A DNA stretch of 64,000 nt from Elysia crispata. Taxonomy: Eukaryota > Mollusca > Gastropoda > Plakobranchidae. Below the pieces are notes generated by a model. That model had not been told where the DNA came from and searched no databases. It worked only from the letters and a program-made list of their open reading frames with translations. The stretch lies in assembly GCA_033675545.1 (NCBI GenBank), contig JAWDGP010002092.1, positions 240,775-304,774 of the forward strand, written 5' to 3'. This document shows positions 1 to 18,285 of this stretch, piece after piece. The position numbers and the translations under genes are program-made. Every line of letters starts with the position of its first letter. Positions within the stretch are counted from its first letter, which is position 1.

Positions 1-2004
1 TGATAAACAGTTTGCTTTGACGACTCTTCTTTCATGGTATCCTCGGGCTCCTTCCCCCACACGTTGATTTGATATCCTAGAGAGACAGGAGAAACACAGA
101 TAAAGAAAGTCTCTTCCTATATTAATGCTCTTCTTAATATATTATCTTAAAAACTAGCAGATAAAGACAATTTATTTTTTTTCTTGGCCTTGAAAGAGCT
201 CTATTAGTAAAAGCAGTGTCATCATCATCATTATGTGCATGTAACAGGCAACATTAAGTAAACAAGAGGTAAAAGAAGTAAATACAAAACTAGAACTCAC
301 CCATGGTTGAGAGAAGCATATTTCCAGTGTTGTTGAACTTGCAAAGCTTAAAAAAAAATGGTTTGAGTTATAAATCACAAGAGTTAAGAAGATCAAAAAG
401 CATTTTAATTTTGACATTTTGCTTTCATATTTTCTTCTTGAGTAGGGAAGGCAGATGCATAACAAAGAAACACCACAACTTGTTGGGTTAGCTGCTTTCA
501 AGTTTCACATATTTTAGTATTTAGGAGGTGCCCTGCAATTTAATTTGAGCCAAAGAACAATTTTCTGTAACATTAGGGTTGTAAAATTAATGTTAACCTG
601 CTGTGGACAGAGGACACATTTACAATGCCAACAAAATCAAGGGTCACAAATTCTTAATACTGCCTAAGAAGTCATAGTTATCACAAATTTGCAACAAAAA
701 CAATCAATTTTGATTTTCTTTCTTTTGTTTGAGTTAATGTGTGCCTATATTAATTTTTATTTTTCCGTCACATCTACAACAAGTAAGGGAATACATCTCC
801 AATCAATCTGAGGAATCCATACAATATTGTGCTTCAATTTTCTAGGCTGAAGAGCGGAGCCATCATTTTCACTTTTTCTAAAATATATTACATTTTGATT
901 GACAAGGAAAAAAAAAGAAAAATCTACAATTGCTTTTCAATGTAAATCCAAAACAAAAATATAAAAATAATAAAGAATTATTGGATAAGACTGCAATGTG
1001 ATGAAAAGCAATAAAGTCAAACTTACTGACACTAGTCCATTGTAACGTGTGTCCTTTAGCTCAAAATGCATTTTTCCTGTGGCAGCATCAAATATATCAA
1101 TAGTGCGCTCAAGTCCGAACTCTGGGTGGCTTGAATCTCCTGGGTAGCGTCCTATTACTATTTTGTCTGTCAGAGGGTGCCATGCAGCCTGTAAAACAAT
1201 TAAAATAAAAGCAACAACAAAAAACCCTTCAGTAATGGATATTAAAGTAGCTACAGGATTATCCAAAAATTAAGGGAGCTTGTCTACCATCTTGAACAGT
1301 GTGGTAAAATTTTTGCAAACTTCTAACATCTACTTGGCTTTCAGAATAGATGCAATTCTTATTGTGCCAGGTATGACTCATTTCCCTACCACAGAATATT
1401 AAGTCATCTGCACAGGAGCAACGTGGCAAGATCTTGAACTCAACCACCACTCTGTGCAGATATTTGTTAATCAGAAGGATGACATTTTCAGGGCTCAACT
1501 TTCATTTTGTAGTTATCATAGATATGAGTAAAATATAATATGGTCCCATCTTTTACTCCTTGCTCTCAAAGATGTGTAGCCCTAATGTTGGAAATAAATT
1601 TTCGTGTTAATTGTGCTCTGGTTTAGATTGTTACCTTATGTGGGGTCAGATGTCTAAAGAACCTGTGAGGGTGGACAATGGTAGTCTCAAGGTGCCAGAA
1701 GGGGGCGCGGTATACTCGGATTTCATCATGCTGGTCAGTGGTTAGTAACCGTGATCCGTCAGTTTGACTGAAGTAAGCTGCGAAATAAAAAGTGTGACCT
1801 CTTAAGAACTTTACTTGTCTGTGATGAGAAACCAGTCCATTGAAATGCCCTGTGACATAGTTTAGTGATGGGATAATACTGCTTGTATACTATGATGAGA
1901 TTTTAAAGTTTAATTCAATCTCATGTAACTCCAGCTCAGGTAAGACCCTGTCCATAATAGATGGGAAATCACTCCACACAAAAAAGACAACATCAATCTC
2001 AGAG

Positions 2005-2067
<63 letters not shown>

Positions 2068-5000
2068 CCATTACCACTGTTGACTCCTTTCTTGTGATGA
2101 AGTTCATTCAATGGGAGTGGCCTGCCTTTGATCTCCCGCAACATCCGCAGATCCCAAACACGTACACTATGATCAAGGGAAGCTGTGCACAGAATATGGG
2201 GTTCTCCAGGAGACAGCTCTGCATGGGTCACTTTCTTAGAATGCAGTCGAAGCTGCCAGATCTGAGAAAAGTAAAAGCAGAATGGTTTAATCGGTAAAAT
2301 ATACTTGGATCAAAGGCATAAGAAACTTCACAAGAATTATGTCACCATTAAATTGATTAGACATAAACAAAGTTTTTAAGTTGTCAACAAATAAGCTTGA
2401 GAAGGTAAAATATCATAGTGCCTCAGTCTTTGACATAAAGTTATATTAATTCAAAATAAAACCTCAGTTGTGCACCTAGAATCAGATTGAGTAAGTGAGC
2501 AAAAAAAAAAAATAGGCTCAAAACTACAATACATCACAACAATACACACTGAAAAGCACTTGATGTTTTACAGTACCAATTCATGCCTATTTTGTCCGTT
2601 GATTAACACTTCGAAAAAATTTGAGGGAAAACCAATTAATTCAAAATATTTTTAATGCATCTATATTTGATTTCACCTAAATATTTTATTCTCTCTAAAT
2701 TCGAGGCAGAACCCATGCTTCAAGACAAACGTTTTCAACCAAAATGTACCACCCAGCTTTAAAATTTAGAGGCGAAAGCTCTCAAAACACTTACAGGTTC
2801 TCCTGATGTTGTGCACATGACAGTCATGCCATTGTTGCGACCTGCAACCACAAAGTCCTCCACAGGACTTACATCCATTGCGCAATACCAGAAACTGTTA
2901 GAGAAGAGATGATGGAGAAAGTTTATCATCACAATAAATGTCACTTAAACCATGTTTTGTATTGTGAGCTTTTACTTAAGTGTTTACCATGTTAAATTTG
3001 AAGCTATTCGTTCTTATGGTTCTAATAACTGCTTCTGTTACCACTGCTAATGTTACTGCCATCCCTTATACTACTGCTAGTATTAACGCCGCTGAAAGTA
3101 ATTGCTATTGAAATTTCCATCCAAGAGCTTTTCCTTGTCACAAATAAAAACAAAACAACCAGCAATCTCCAACAAATTTAAAAAAAAACACGGTCAAAGA
3201 AGTTTGTGGAGTCCGAAATATAATGTTTACATTTCTTTTTTCAATGTGCCATCACCGTCGTCACTATCACCACAACCATCACCACCATTATTAGAATTAC
3301 TATTGATTTCACCACAAATATTACCACCATTACTAGAATTACTATTGATTTGAAAAAGCATTATGGTGATCCAGTACCCTTATTGTTTTGTCCCCACCAT
3401 TACAATCAACAAGTCAACATCACTTGCAAATTCTTGTACCTATTTGGTGGAACAGAGACAGCATAAAGAAAAATATCTAATTGATATACAGATCATTACA
3501 AAAAAGGGGTAAATTAATGTTTCATTCATAGACTTATCAATGTACAGAATATCTGACCATCTGTCTGCTCGCAAGAATGGCTACACTTTCCAATTCAGCT
3601 TAACAAAATGTAGTTAACTCTGAAATTGGAAAAAAAAATGATTCAATATGAAAGAATTAAAGCAAATAAGATTTGACAATCGAATAATCGACCTACTCCC
3701 ATGTGCCAGTTTCAAGCAGGACTTTCTCCACATGGTTTCCGCTCCAGTTTGTATTGCCAAGGACCACTTTCCCTTCTAATGTAGATGTGTAAAATCGTTC
3801 GTTGTCCACTGGATGAAATTTGAATGCTGATATGTATCCACCAGGACCAATCTTTGGAATCAGTTAAAAAAAACAAAAGATAAGAGATTGAATATGACAA
3901 GAGCCTTACTTATTAAAAAAATATAAAAAACCCATTAAACCCAAAGGACTAGGTGCCATTGATCTGATTGTACTATATCACATGAAATTTTAACAGAAAT
4001 ACACTTTTATGAATAAATGTAAAATAGATAGAAATGGTGCTTCTACACAATAAACCACTCTTTGTCAGTTCAGGTATATATATACACATATACGCACATA
4101 TATATCACTGTGTGTGTGTGTGGGTACCACTGTTCCACTCATTGCTCCAGATATATTATTGGATTTTATAATCAAGGGTGACTTAAAATCATTAAAATAT
4201 ATAATATAGAGATGATTGCACACTTAAGAAGAGTTTTTATTTTATTAAGACTATGCCAAACTTATGGTATATCCTATCCATTGCTCAAGAACAAGGCAGA
4301 TTCCCTCTTAAAGTTGAATAAGTTTTACTTCAAACCTTGCATTCTCTCTTCCTCATCTAGTAAGAAAACTACATGCATTTCAATGAAGCTCAATGTTTGT
4401 AACTTACCCCTGAATAAGTCTTGACGGCCTGAAGTTTCTTATTGTTATTAGAATTAACTTGGTAGAAACCAAGATCACCGTGTTTGGAGGAAGCACAGAA
4501 AAAGTTTCCCTTTCTTGGGTGCCAGTCAATGGTTGTGATGCGTGAACCAAATGGCTTGTCATGGTCAAAAATCTCAAACTCTGCTACAGGTGACAGAACA
4601 TGTTGATCTATTCTGGCCTAGGAGCATTATTTAAAAACAATTTTTTTAAGACAGAGATAATTTCAGACTGACAAAATCAAGGCAATGAAAAAAATTGAAG
4701 TTTTATTTGTGTCTTCATAAATATGAAAAAAATCAGAGTCAAGAAAGAGGTATTTGAAAGTAACATTCGCTAACCTACCCAATAGCATTGTCAAATTTCT
4801 AGTTATACTTTCTGAAGACATTATCTATTCCATTCATTTATTGATCTGGCTAGCTTATAAATATTATCATTAATGCCCCAAGTATGATTTTGTCTAACAT
4901 ATAAGCTTATGCCCCCTTTTGCTTGTGTTCATAGTTATCAATATACTGGTCTATATGCTCAGGAGTCTCGTTCGCATTTCTATCTCTTTAGGTTACAAAA

Positions 5001-7131
5001 TACTAGTCAGAAATAGTTTTCTATGGTCACCAAAAAATTACATTCTGATATCATTGCTTTGAAAGAGCTCTTTGTTATTTTATGAACAGATTGTTTTACT
5101 GAAAATTGACAGCTTGCCTAATATTATTAATAATTTGAATTACAAAATGTTATTCAACAACATTAGTATTAAAATTCATCACAACTTTACAAGCCAAATT
5201 GTAACATGCAGACTTTCATTTCTTTAGCAGTCATAGCACCAAAGATGTATAAAACTGCACATTGTTTTACAAAACGATCCCTCCCAGGATGAGTCAGGAA
5301 CCTCAACTCAGGCAAGAAAATTGAAAAATTTGAGGCTTTATAATTCACCCAGAAAACACTTTTTTTCCCCTAAACTCACGAATAAAGAAATTTATTGAAT
5401 TTCAAATGCTTTTTTTCTCTTTGGTTCTAACTGCAAATTCTTAGGGTCAAATGGAACTGTGTAAAACCAAAAAGACTAAGACAAGATTATCACTTTGAAA
5501 ATCATATAGTTGGGCATAATAGGGTCTAATAGGAGTCTCTAAAAATTTCAAAGTAATTTAACTCATTTGCTTCCCCCTGTCGATTCTCTCTTTGAGTCCT
5601 TACTATTTCTACCTTTTCTTCAAACTAGTAGTTCTACCCTTCTTTGTCTGAGAAGACAAAATTTGTAACCTGAGGCCTTTATCTTTGATCCCTAAAGACC
5701 AACAAGAGTTAGCCTCTCATCTCTCACTTTACCTTCACCCAATCTGATGCATCAGGTACCTGTTTCCTCAAGTGTTAGCCCCTTATACGTACTGTAGGTC
5801 TACCTGTCGCAGAGACTTTAAAAATATGTGTCTGTCCCTCCATGCAAGACACTGGAACTGGTGCCAATTGACCCCGTCTAAACTCAGCTCTTGCTCAATA
5901 ATAATTATGGGTGTTCAGAAAGCCCCTAACACTACAGGCATAAAGTTTTTTTAGGGGACAGACATGGAAAGGAGAACGGGTAAATAAGGATGTAGACATG
6001 AAATATCAGGTGATGGAGAAGAATGATAGTCCTGTGATTAAGAAAAGAAGAATGAGATTCAGGAGCGATAAGGACATCAGAAGAAAGGCCAAATCTTTCT
6101 AAAGGTATTGTCTTTGGAGAAGATGAAAACACTGAAAGAACAATCTTTTTAATTTCTTTCTTCCTTTACATTTCATGCAGGATGATATCAATCTTTGAAT
6201 TGCAATGACTATAGCAAATTTAGGAAAATAGATGCATAATAAAATTTAATTATTTCCCTCAAATGTTTGAACATGGCTTTCCACAAACAATCCAAGACTG
6301 CAAATTCATTTTGAATTGCTCCCACTGTTGAACCTGATGAAATGACCTAAATTCTGATCTAACAGAACACATGAAGTCATAAGAACTTTACTTATGTCCC
6401 TGCAACAAACCTGTAAGAGCAATCACAATGAACTAGCATTGTCAATTTAAACTAAAATGGCATCCATGACTTACCTTTGAGTTCGCAGATGACAGCTTAC
6501 CAAGTGATCTATTGCAAAAATAATGGCAGATACTTAAGCTTTTATCACTCAAGTTTGGCCACATCTGAGAACAGGCTGGACTTAATGGTTTATCCGCAAA
6601 TTCTATGCCAAAGATGTCATTGGTTGCACTTTTTGACACTGTTTCATCAAAAACAGGAGATGTGGTACTTCTGTTGCTTTCCGTTTCAAATCCTGAGTCT
6701 GACCTCAGTGTAATATTCTGAAGTTCAATTGAACTAGAATCACTGCTGTCAAAACGTCTCTTTTTACTCAGTGATGGCTGACCTTTCTCATGTCGTTGGC
6801 TTGTAAAATTTGTTTGTTGGCCTAATTTGGATTTTAACAAATTTTTTTTGGAAGAGAGAACAAAATTGTTTTGACTATCTGCGTCAGGTAGTCCTGTGAC
6901 CTCTGAGCCTGACGCAAGCTTTTTACCTCCTTTTCTGAGGACTCTTGCTGAGTTTGACGGTGCTGACTTTTTAACTTCAGTATTGTGAAGACGGTAACTA
7001 TTATTTATCTGACGATTTGGAATCTTCTGCTTCGACTTTGAAGTTCTGGATTTTTTATTTGATTCTTCATTTGCTGCTTTACAAGAAGTGTTGTGGGACG
7101 AAGGAGTAACTCTTCTACCCTTCGAGGACAT
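1..7131 (-). CDS. DDB2: DNA damage-binding protein 2 (DDB2), 9 exons, 3' end off window
   Basis: WD40 protein that recognises UV photolesions and, with DDB1-CUL4-RBX1, starts global-genome nucleotide excision repair in the nucleus. Exons read from splice sites and frame: 6475-7131, 4408-4617, 3697-3851, 2795-2894, 2075-2261, 1635-1777, 1027-1188, 301-346 and 1-76 (open at the edge). All phases join without a stop, giving about 578 codons. Seen: blades containing [38 protein letters not shown], the DDB1-contact DxR box WDLR (aa 410-413), [14 protein letters not shown], then [18 protein letters not shown] and GRYPGDSS, in the same order as vertebrate DDB2. The start is the ATG at 7131 (MSSKGRR); an in-frame upstream Met lies in a hydrophobic stretch with no DDB2 similarity. 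The N-terminal ~219 aa before the propeller are basic, Ser-rich and about twice as long as I recall for human. The final exon resembles the human C-terminus ([10 protein letters not shown]), so little should be missing. Confidence 0.96.
1189..1634 (-). other. DDB2 intron 6 with a 79-codon open frame
   Basis: Intron between exons 6 and 7. It holds a minus-strand open frame at 1259-1498 containing [16 protein letters not shown] do not recognise it. The CADD string loosely recalls a reverse-transcriptase YADD box, but the surrounding residues do not support that. It may be a decayed repeat or chance. Confidence 0.4.
2006..2068. repeat. (GA)n microsatellite beside DDB2 exon 5 donor
   Basis: About 60 bases of nearly pure GA on the plus strand with one AA interruption near 2050. 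In the DDB2 transcript it is a CU tract beginning about six bases inside intron 5, just after the GTAATG donor. The low-complexity run makes a read-through frame of Ser-Leu repeats, which is not coding. Confidence 0.95.
3240..3352. repeat. Short imperfect CCA/ACT-rich duplication in DDB2 intron 3
   Basis: A CAC/ACC-rich stretch in which a ~29-base segment (ending in TTACTATTGATTT) occurs twice, at about 3280-3308 and 3322-3352. It is simple-sequence derived and lies inside intron 3. Confidence 0.6.
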
Positions 7132-10100
7132 GGTGAAGCTGAGAAATAAAACGAAGAGAAAAGAAGATAAAAAAAAGGAAGGAGAAGGAAATGAAGAATA
7201 TGGCAGGAGGAGGAGCATTCAAACAGAATTCTTCCTGAATTTTGTGAAAAAGGAAAATTTTTTTGAGTTTGAACACTAACAGATTCAATTTTGATGAAGA
7301 ATTCTAACTACACATGGCCTAGAATATATGATTAAAATCATTAAGAAAATCTATTATCATATCATCTCCTATTTCTTCAGTGTCCCCACATGTCTTAAAA
7401 ATTTGATTAGTATCCATCTAATCCCATTTGATCTACCACTATGCTCATCGTAAGGTTAAGTCTATGACCAAGATGGGGTTAATCTGAACCATAACCAATC
7501 TGTGACATAGCACAGTTTTAGACAGGCTACTTTGTTTCTTTTAATATTAATAAATGATAGAAGCTTTCTGAGCATAAACTTGACATTCACTGATCAATGT
7601 TTGGTTTGAATAAACTTTAATTGGGATCTTGAAATTGATAATTTAGCCCATTTACTTCATACAACTTAAGAAAAAGAATCAATAAAACTCTTGCTATGCA
7701 TGCTCTGTGGCCAGCCAAATGAGTGAATGATTTATGTGAATGGCATTGCGAAAAAAGAGTGTCTCTCTATCAATATTTGATACAGAAAGATTGTTTTGGT
7801 AGACACTAATTATGAGGTTAACAATCAAATTATGTTTATTTTCTGTATAAACTGCCCAGAAACAAGTGTCAAAACATATTATATTTATTTTCTGTATAAA
7901 CTGCCCAGAGACAAGTGTCAAATCATATTTGGAACATATATGAGGGTTACATTTGAAGTTTTGACGCCAAAGTCAAAATAAGAAACAGGGCATATTTTTT
8001 TAAAGTTATTTTATGACATCAAGAGTTATACAAAGATTGATTTCGCAACTTTGATAAAAAGGCTCTTTGTTTACATCATGGTGCTAGTGGTTAGAGTCAT
8101 TTAGATTTTTTTTTGGCTCCACAGTACATCTATTTCACTTGAACTTTATATGCAAACTATGAAAACATTGATATTAATTAATAATTTACAGAGGATTGCA
8201 ATGACAAATAATTTAGTGAGTAACACTGACGGTAGTTTTTATGACTTTGCATCACAAATGTTAAAACTACTGCAAAAGAACTTATAATGAGTTTTAATAT
8301 ACATAATAAACCAGTGATTTACTATTCTAGTAGTACCACTATTTCAACTATATATCTATCCCATCTGCAAATTGAGTGGCAATTTTCAATTTTAATCCTG
8401 GCTCTTCTTTAACCATGTATTGGGCAAGGTCCAATAATTGACTTGGGTAGAAATGACCCCCGAAGAATAAAAAAGTGAGGTTGTCCTGTGGAATTCACCA
8501 CGATATATTTTCAATAAAATCTCTAAAAAACGGTTCCCAATGAAATGAAAGGATGTAGACATACAATTACAAATGTCATTTCATTTCACAAGAGAAGCTA
8601 ACCATCTAGAGAAATATTGGCCTAAAATGGAGAGATACATGAAGCCTTGTACAAGTGGTAGAACTTTTGCAGTAAACATACCAAAGGAGAAGAGTAAAAC
8701 TATTTCAGTGAACTATGGATAAGATAGTGAGGCCCAACAATGTTCTCTTATTAAGTCTTAGAAATTGAGATCCCCTTCTTTATAAGTCATAAAATTAAAA
8801 AAATAATAATTAAAAAAAAACAAAAAACAGTAGGCCTATGGATTTACTATGTATGTACAAAGATAAGATTAAAAATGAGTCATTCCAGGGAGCACATTTT
8901 TGCTGCCATGGCTTAATAGCCCCAACCTTTCTTCCATCTAAATGTAAAACACAAGTGCCTTTGATGACAGATTTAGTTGAATAATTTTTCTTCCTTTAAT
9001 TTTATGGGTTTTTTTTCCCCCCCAAGACCTTTTTTTCATGATGCCTTTCATTTTCTGGCCATTTTTAAACATATCTTATTATTCCATTACACTCTACCAC
9101 ACCCACTTTAGATATATTTGTCTCTCACACTAAACATAATGAATGATTTATGTAGGTCCCCTATTTACTTTACATACCGTACAAGTTACGGGACTCGTCG
9201 CATCAAGCAAGTGAAGTCCGACGAGATTTTATTTTATCTTAGATTTATTTCAGTTTGCTCTCAAAATATGTCTCATTTGAATATAGTGCAATAAACAGTA
9301 TTGATGAAGAAATCTAAATCAAGATTCTTCTTGTCTTCCATGTGACGTTTCAGTACAGCTTCACCCTTGAAAGATGAATCAAGACACAACTGTATTTCAG
9401 AAAATCTATGGCTGCCCTAACTGCTGAGTGACTGAATGTGAATGTTTCAATGTTTGTAAACAGTTACGAAACCGCTGTGGTGCTGGCATATTTTCTGTGT
9501 GCCTGTTCATACCGTAAAATTAACCCTAGATGATGTGACATAACAAACGTTATCATTTTCTAATAAAATAATTAGCGTAAAATAATTTTAAAAAGTGTTT
9601 GATATATTCGTTCAATTTTTATCTGAAGAAAAAAAAAAAACATGAAATTTATTTTCAACATATCCTTTACTATTAATATTTTGCATCGAGGTTTATCAAT
9701 TAGGTATTACGAGGTAAATTGCGGGAGAATTATGAAAAGCTACTATTTTTTTCGATGAATATTATTGTTATTTTCTGAATTTTATGGTATCCATAAATAT
9801 ATCTTTAGTTACAATGTTTAAATCCTATGAGAATAACAAATTAATGATATACATTCTTCATACAATCTGTGCACTCGTTAAAAGTGAAGTAAATTTTGTT
9901 CACACTAAATTCGAAACCTACCAGTCCAATTTTTTTCCTGTACCAGCCAGAGAACAGAACTGATGTACATCACTGGTACCAGCGAACAAGAATCTCTTTG
10001 GAGAACATAGTGCAATAGAGAAATGATAGCGTCTTGGTCTATCCCTTCATTTAATATATTCTACAAAACTTATAGATAAAATATGACTCCAAACTATTAA

Positions 10101-10663
10101 AAATGAGAACTTAAATTTTTTTTGGTCTTTACATGTCTATTATTATTTTTTTTTTGGCTCCGACGAGTCAATAACTTTTGCGAGTAGTCACAATCTACTT
10201 GCTGTCCAGCTTGTACCGGTCTCAGAATAAAGGGATCACCCATTTTTTTTTTTTCCGCAAAGTTTTTAAAGAAAAAAAGACTACAGGTTAAATGCCAAAT
10301 AATAAAAAAAAAAAATATGCGTCCTTGAAATTTTGGTGCACAAAGCGATTTTTTAGTACCGCTTATAACTTCACCTTGACCTTTTGATAGTCAAGGTCGA
10401 TTCCGCGACCGGCTTTGGACTAAAATATATTGTACTTTGTAAGCTAAGCCGATCAGCACCACAGCAGAACAGTTAAGGTCTAGGATCTAGATCCAGGCTT
10501 CTAAATTACATAAACAAGTTATCAACTTCTACGTTTCTCACAAGGTTTCAGAGCCTCACTATCGAAGGTGATCTTCTCCTGGAGATAGATCTTCTTCTTG
10601 TATTTATAATCCAGATCTATTTATTTTCCAAACTTACAAAGCACCCCTATCTCAAACATAACA
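7132..10663. other. Intergenic spacer between divergent DDB2 and TPI
   Basis: No supported exon. AT-rich, with many poly-A/T runs. It must contain the promoters of both flanking genes, but I see no clear TATA box at a fixed distance from either start. It includes a small tandem duplication (7833-7930) and a weak tRNA-like stretch near 8085-8110 (a box-A-like GTGCTAGTGGTTAGAGTC). Confidence 0.6.
7833..7930. repeat. 46-bp tandem duplication
   Basis: Two adjacent copies of a unit containing TTTCTGTATAAACTGCCCAG and ACAAGTGTCAAA, differing at two or three bases. The short overlapping open frames here come from the repeated unit. Confidence 0.85.
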
Positions 10664-16488
<5,825 letters not shown>

Positions 16489-17720
16489 GCCTCTATCATG
16501 TGAAAGAGATGTATAGAATCAAGGCTATTAACAAGAGATAGAGGCGGTGGCTTCATGTCTTTTATGGTTGTTATTGCCATCCTATTTGCAGAAAACAGGA
16601 ATCTTTCTTATGGCTGAATCAAGTTTTTATAGCAGTATTCATCACATTTTCTTTACTTTCGCATCCAACTCTTGACTTTATGCCTCAGTACAATTCACCC
16701 TAGTGTTTTGCTGTTTGAGGCATCTGAAAATCCATGTTTGACTATGACATCAATTCACTCAGATTCAAATTGTTTATTGATTTCAAAGGTTCTTTCAATT
16801 TGCTTTTTGTGTTGCAAAATTGAAAAAAAGTTGAAACCAGTTGATATAGACGAATATTCCGTGACTTTTTTTGTTTTTGCTGTTTGACTGGTGATTTAAA
16901 ATTTGGGAAGGAGGACTTGAAAAAAAAAAACCCACTGGATCATGTCTAACGTTCTAGGTGTACCACCTGAGCCCAATGATCTTACTATCAATGACTTTGA
17001 ATAAGACTACTATAGTCACCAGATGAATGACAAGCCTCTTGGCTCTTTTCAAAAAAAAAAAAGGATGGGAAACTTGAAAGACAGGAAGCCACTGCCTTTA
17101 CAGCTTTTGTGATACTAGTCTTGTCACATTGCTATCTTATGTTTCAAGTGATTGAAGTATAATACTATTCTCCCTAGGTGTGCCATGTAATTGTAAATTT
17201 TCCTGGAAACAATACGAGGGGAAAGATCCTTTTCACTCTTTTTTTTGTAGACCCTAGTTGTTTATTTTTTCAGTTTTAGCAATTATTGTAATTATTTTTT
17301 GAGGTGCGCTAGTTATGCAATGAAAACTAGATGAACGGACTTAGAAGTTGTATATCATCATCTAAACTGTTTATTGTTTATGATTCTTAAAACAATACAT
17401 ATGTATTGGAATCTCTTACAGTCTTAAGCATATAATTTGTATTTTGTAATGGTTTTGTAAGTATTTGTGGGAAAGGATGCTGTTCTGCATGAGAGACCTT
17501 GTGAAAGGATACAGTGGTGCAGACCCTGTTCTGTTAAGACTTTAATACTGATACACATTGACTTAACAGTAAACTAGTCGAGGCTAATAGCTGATCACAC
17601 AATCTTGCATTTTCATCTCCGCATAGTTACAGCAGACTTTGCAAAGGTCAGCTTGACCTAGATCTTGTGATGAGAATTTTTTTTTTTTAACTGTAAGTAA
17701 TAAAACCAATTTTCTCTATT
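16489..17720 (+). other. Probable TPI 3' UTR
   Basis: AT-rich, with no coding exon. An AATAAA lies at 17699-17704, 1.2 kb after the stop, and is the first clear poly(A) signal I noticed. The UTR length is inferred and an earlier variant signal could be used. Confidence 0.4.
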
Positions 17721-17930
17721 GTAAATGTTTTTGCAACACCTGAATATGAATGTTTAGCTACTTATTGGTATACAGTGAATGATTTTTGACAAAGATCCCA
17801 TTACAGCAAACTGATTGACACTGATTCATCACCTTATTGTAGTTATTTTCTTGATCTCATTTACAGCCTTTTTATAAAAAAAAAAATATTTGAAATAGAT
17901 ACTCTTCACATATGCATAAAACATGTCAAG

Positions 17931-18285
17931 TCAACGAACTAGTTCAGTCATTTTCAAAAGTTTGTTGAATGCAAGTTTCATTGCAGTCATGTCCTAAGGC
18001 ACCAGGAGTGAAGTAACCAACCAAAGTCAAATAACCACATAATTATCTCCTGTATTTTTCATCAACAAACCTGGTGTCTCTAAAGTCACTCTTTACCTTC
18101 CCCCACACTGCCAAGTTAGCGATGCTTTGGCTCTTTGATCCGAGTCATGTTTTCTCTATGCATCAGCTGTCACACCCCCACGCCCCCTGCCCCATCCCGC
18201 CTCTCTTTATTTTCTCTCTGCATGTTAATACTTTGCTCTAGTCTACCCCTAGTATTTATATGGCTTAATGTAGCCTTTAGACTGG
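17931..18285 (-). repeat. Dispersed ~355-bp repeat, copy 1
   Basis: The reverse complement matches 36650-37005. Shared blocks include GGATCAAAGAGCCAAAGCA, GGAGATAATTATGTGG, TTTGGTTGGTTACTT and ACTGAACTAGTTCGT, in the same order and spacing. There is no coding frame, so it is presumably a non-autonomous mobile repeat. Confidence 0.8.

Noticed and set aside
5735-5765. Possible extra DDB2 exon between exons 1 and 2
   Set aside because: Exon 1 ends in phase 0 and joins directly to an acceptor at 4618 (reading [17 protein letters not shown]), so no extra exon is needed.
7132-7218. Upstream in-frame Met extending DDB2 (MLLLLPYSS...)
   Set aside because: Hydrophobic, low-complexity and unlike a nuclear protein N-terminus; it is the 5' UTR read through.
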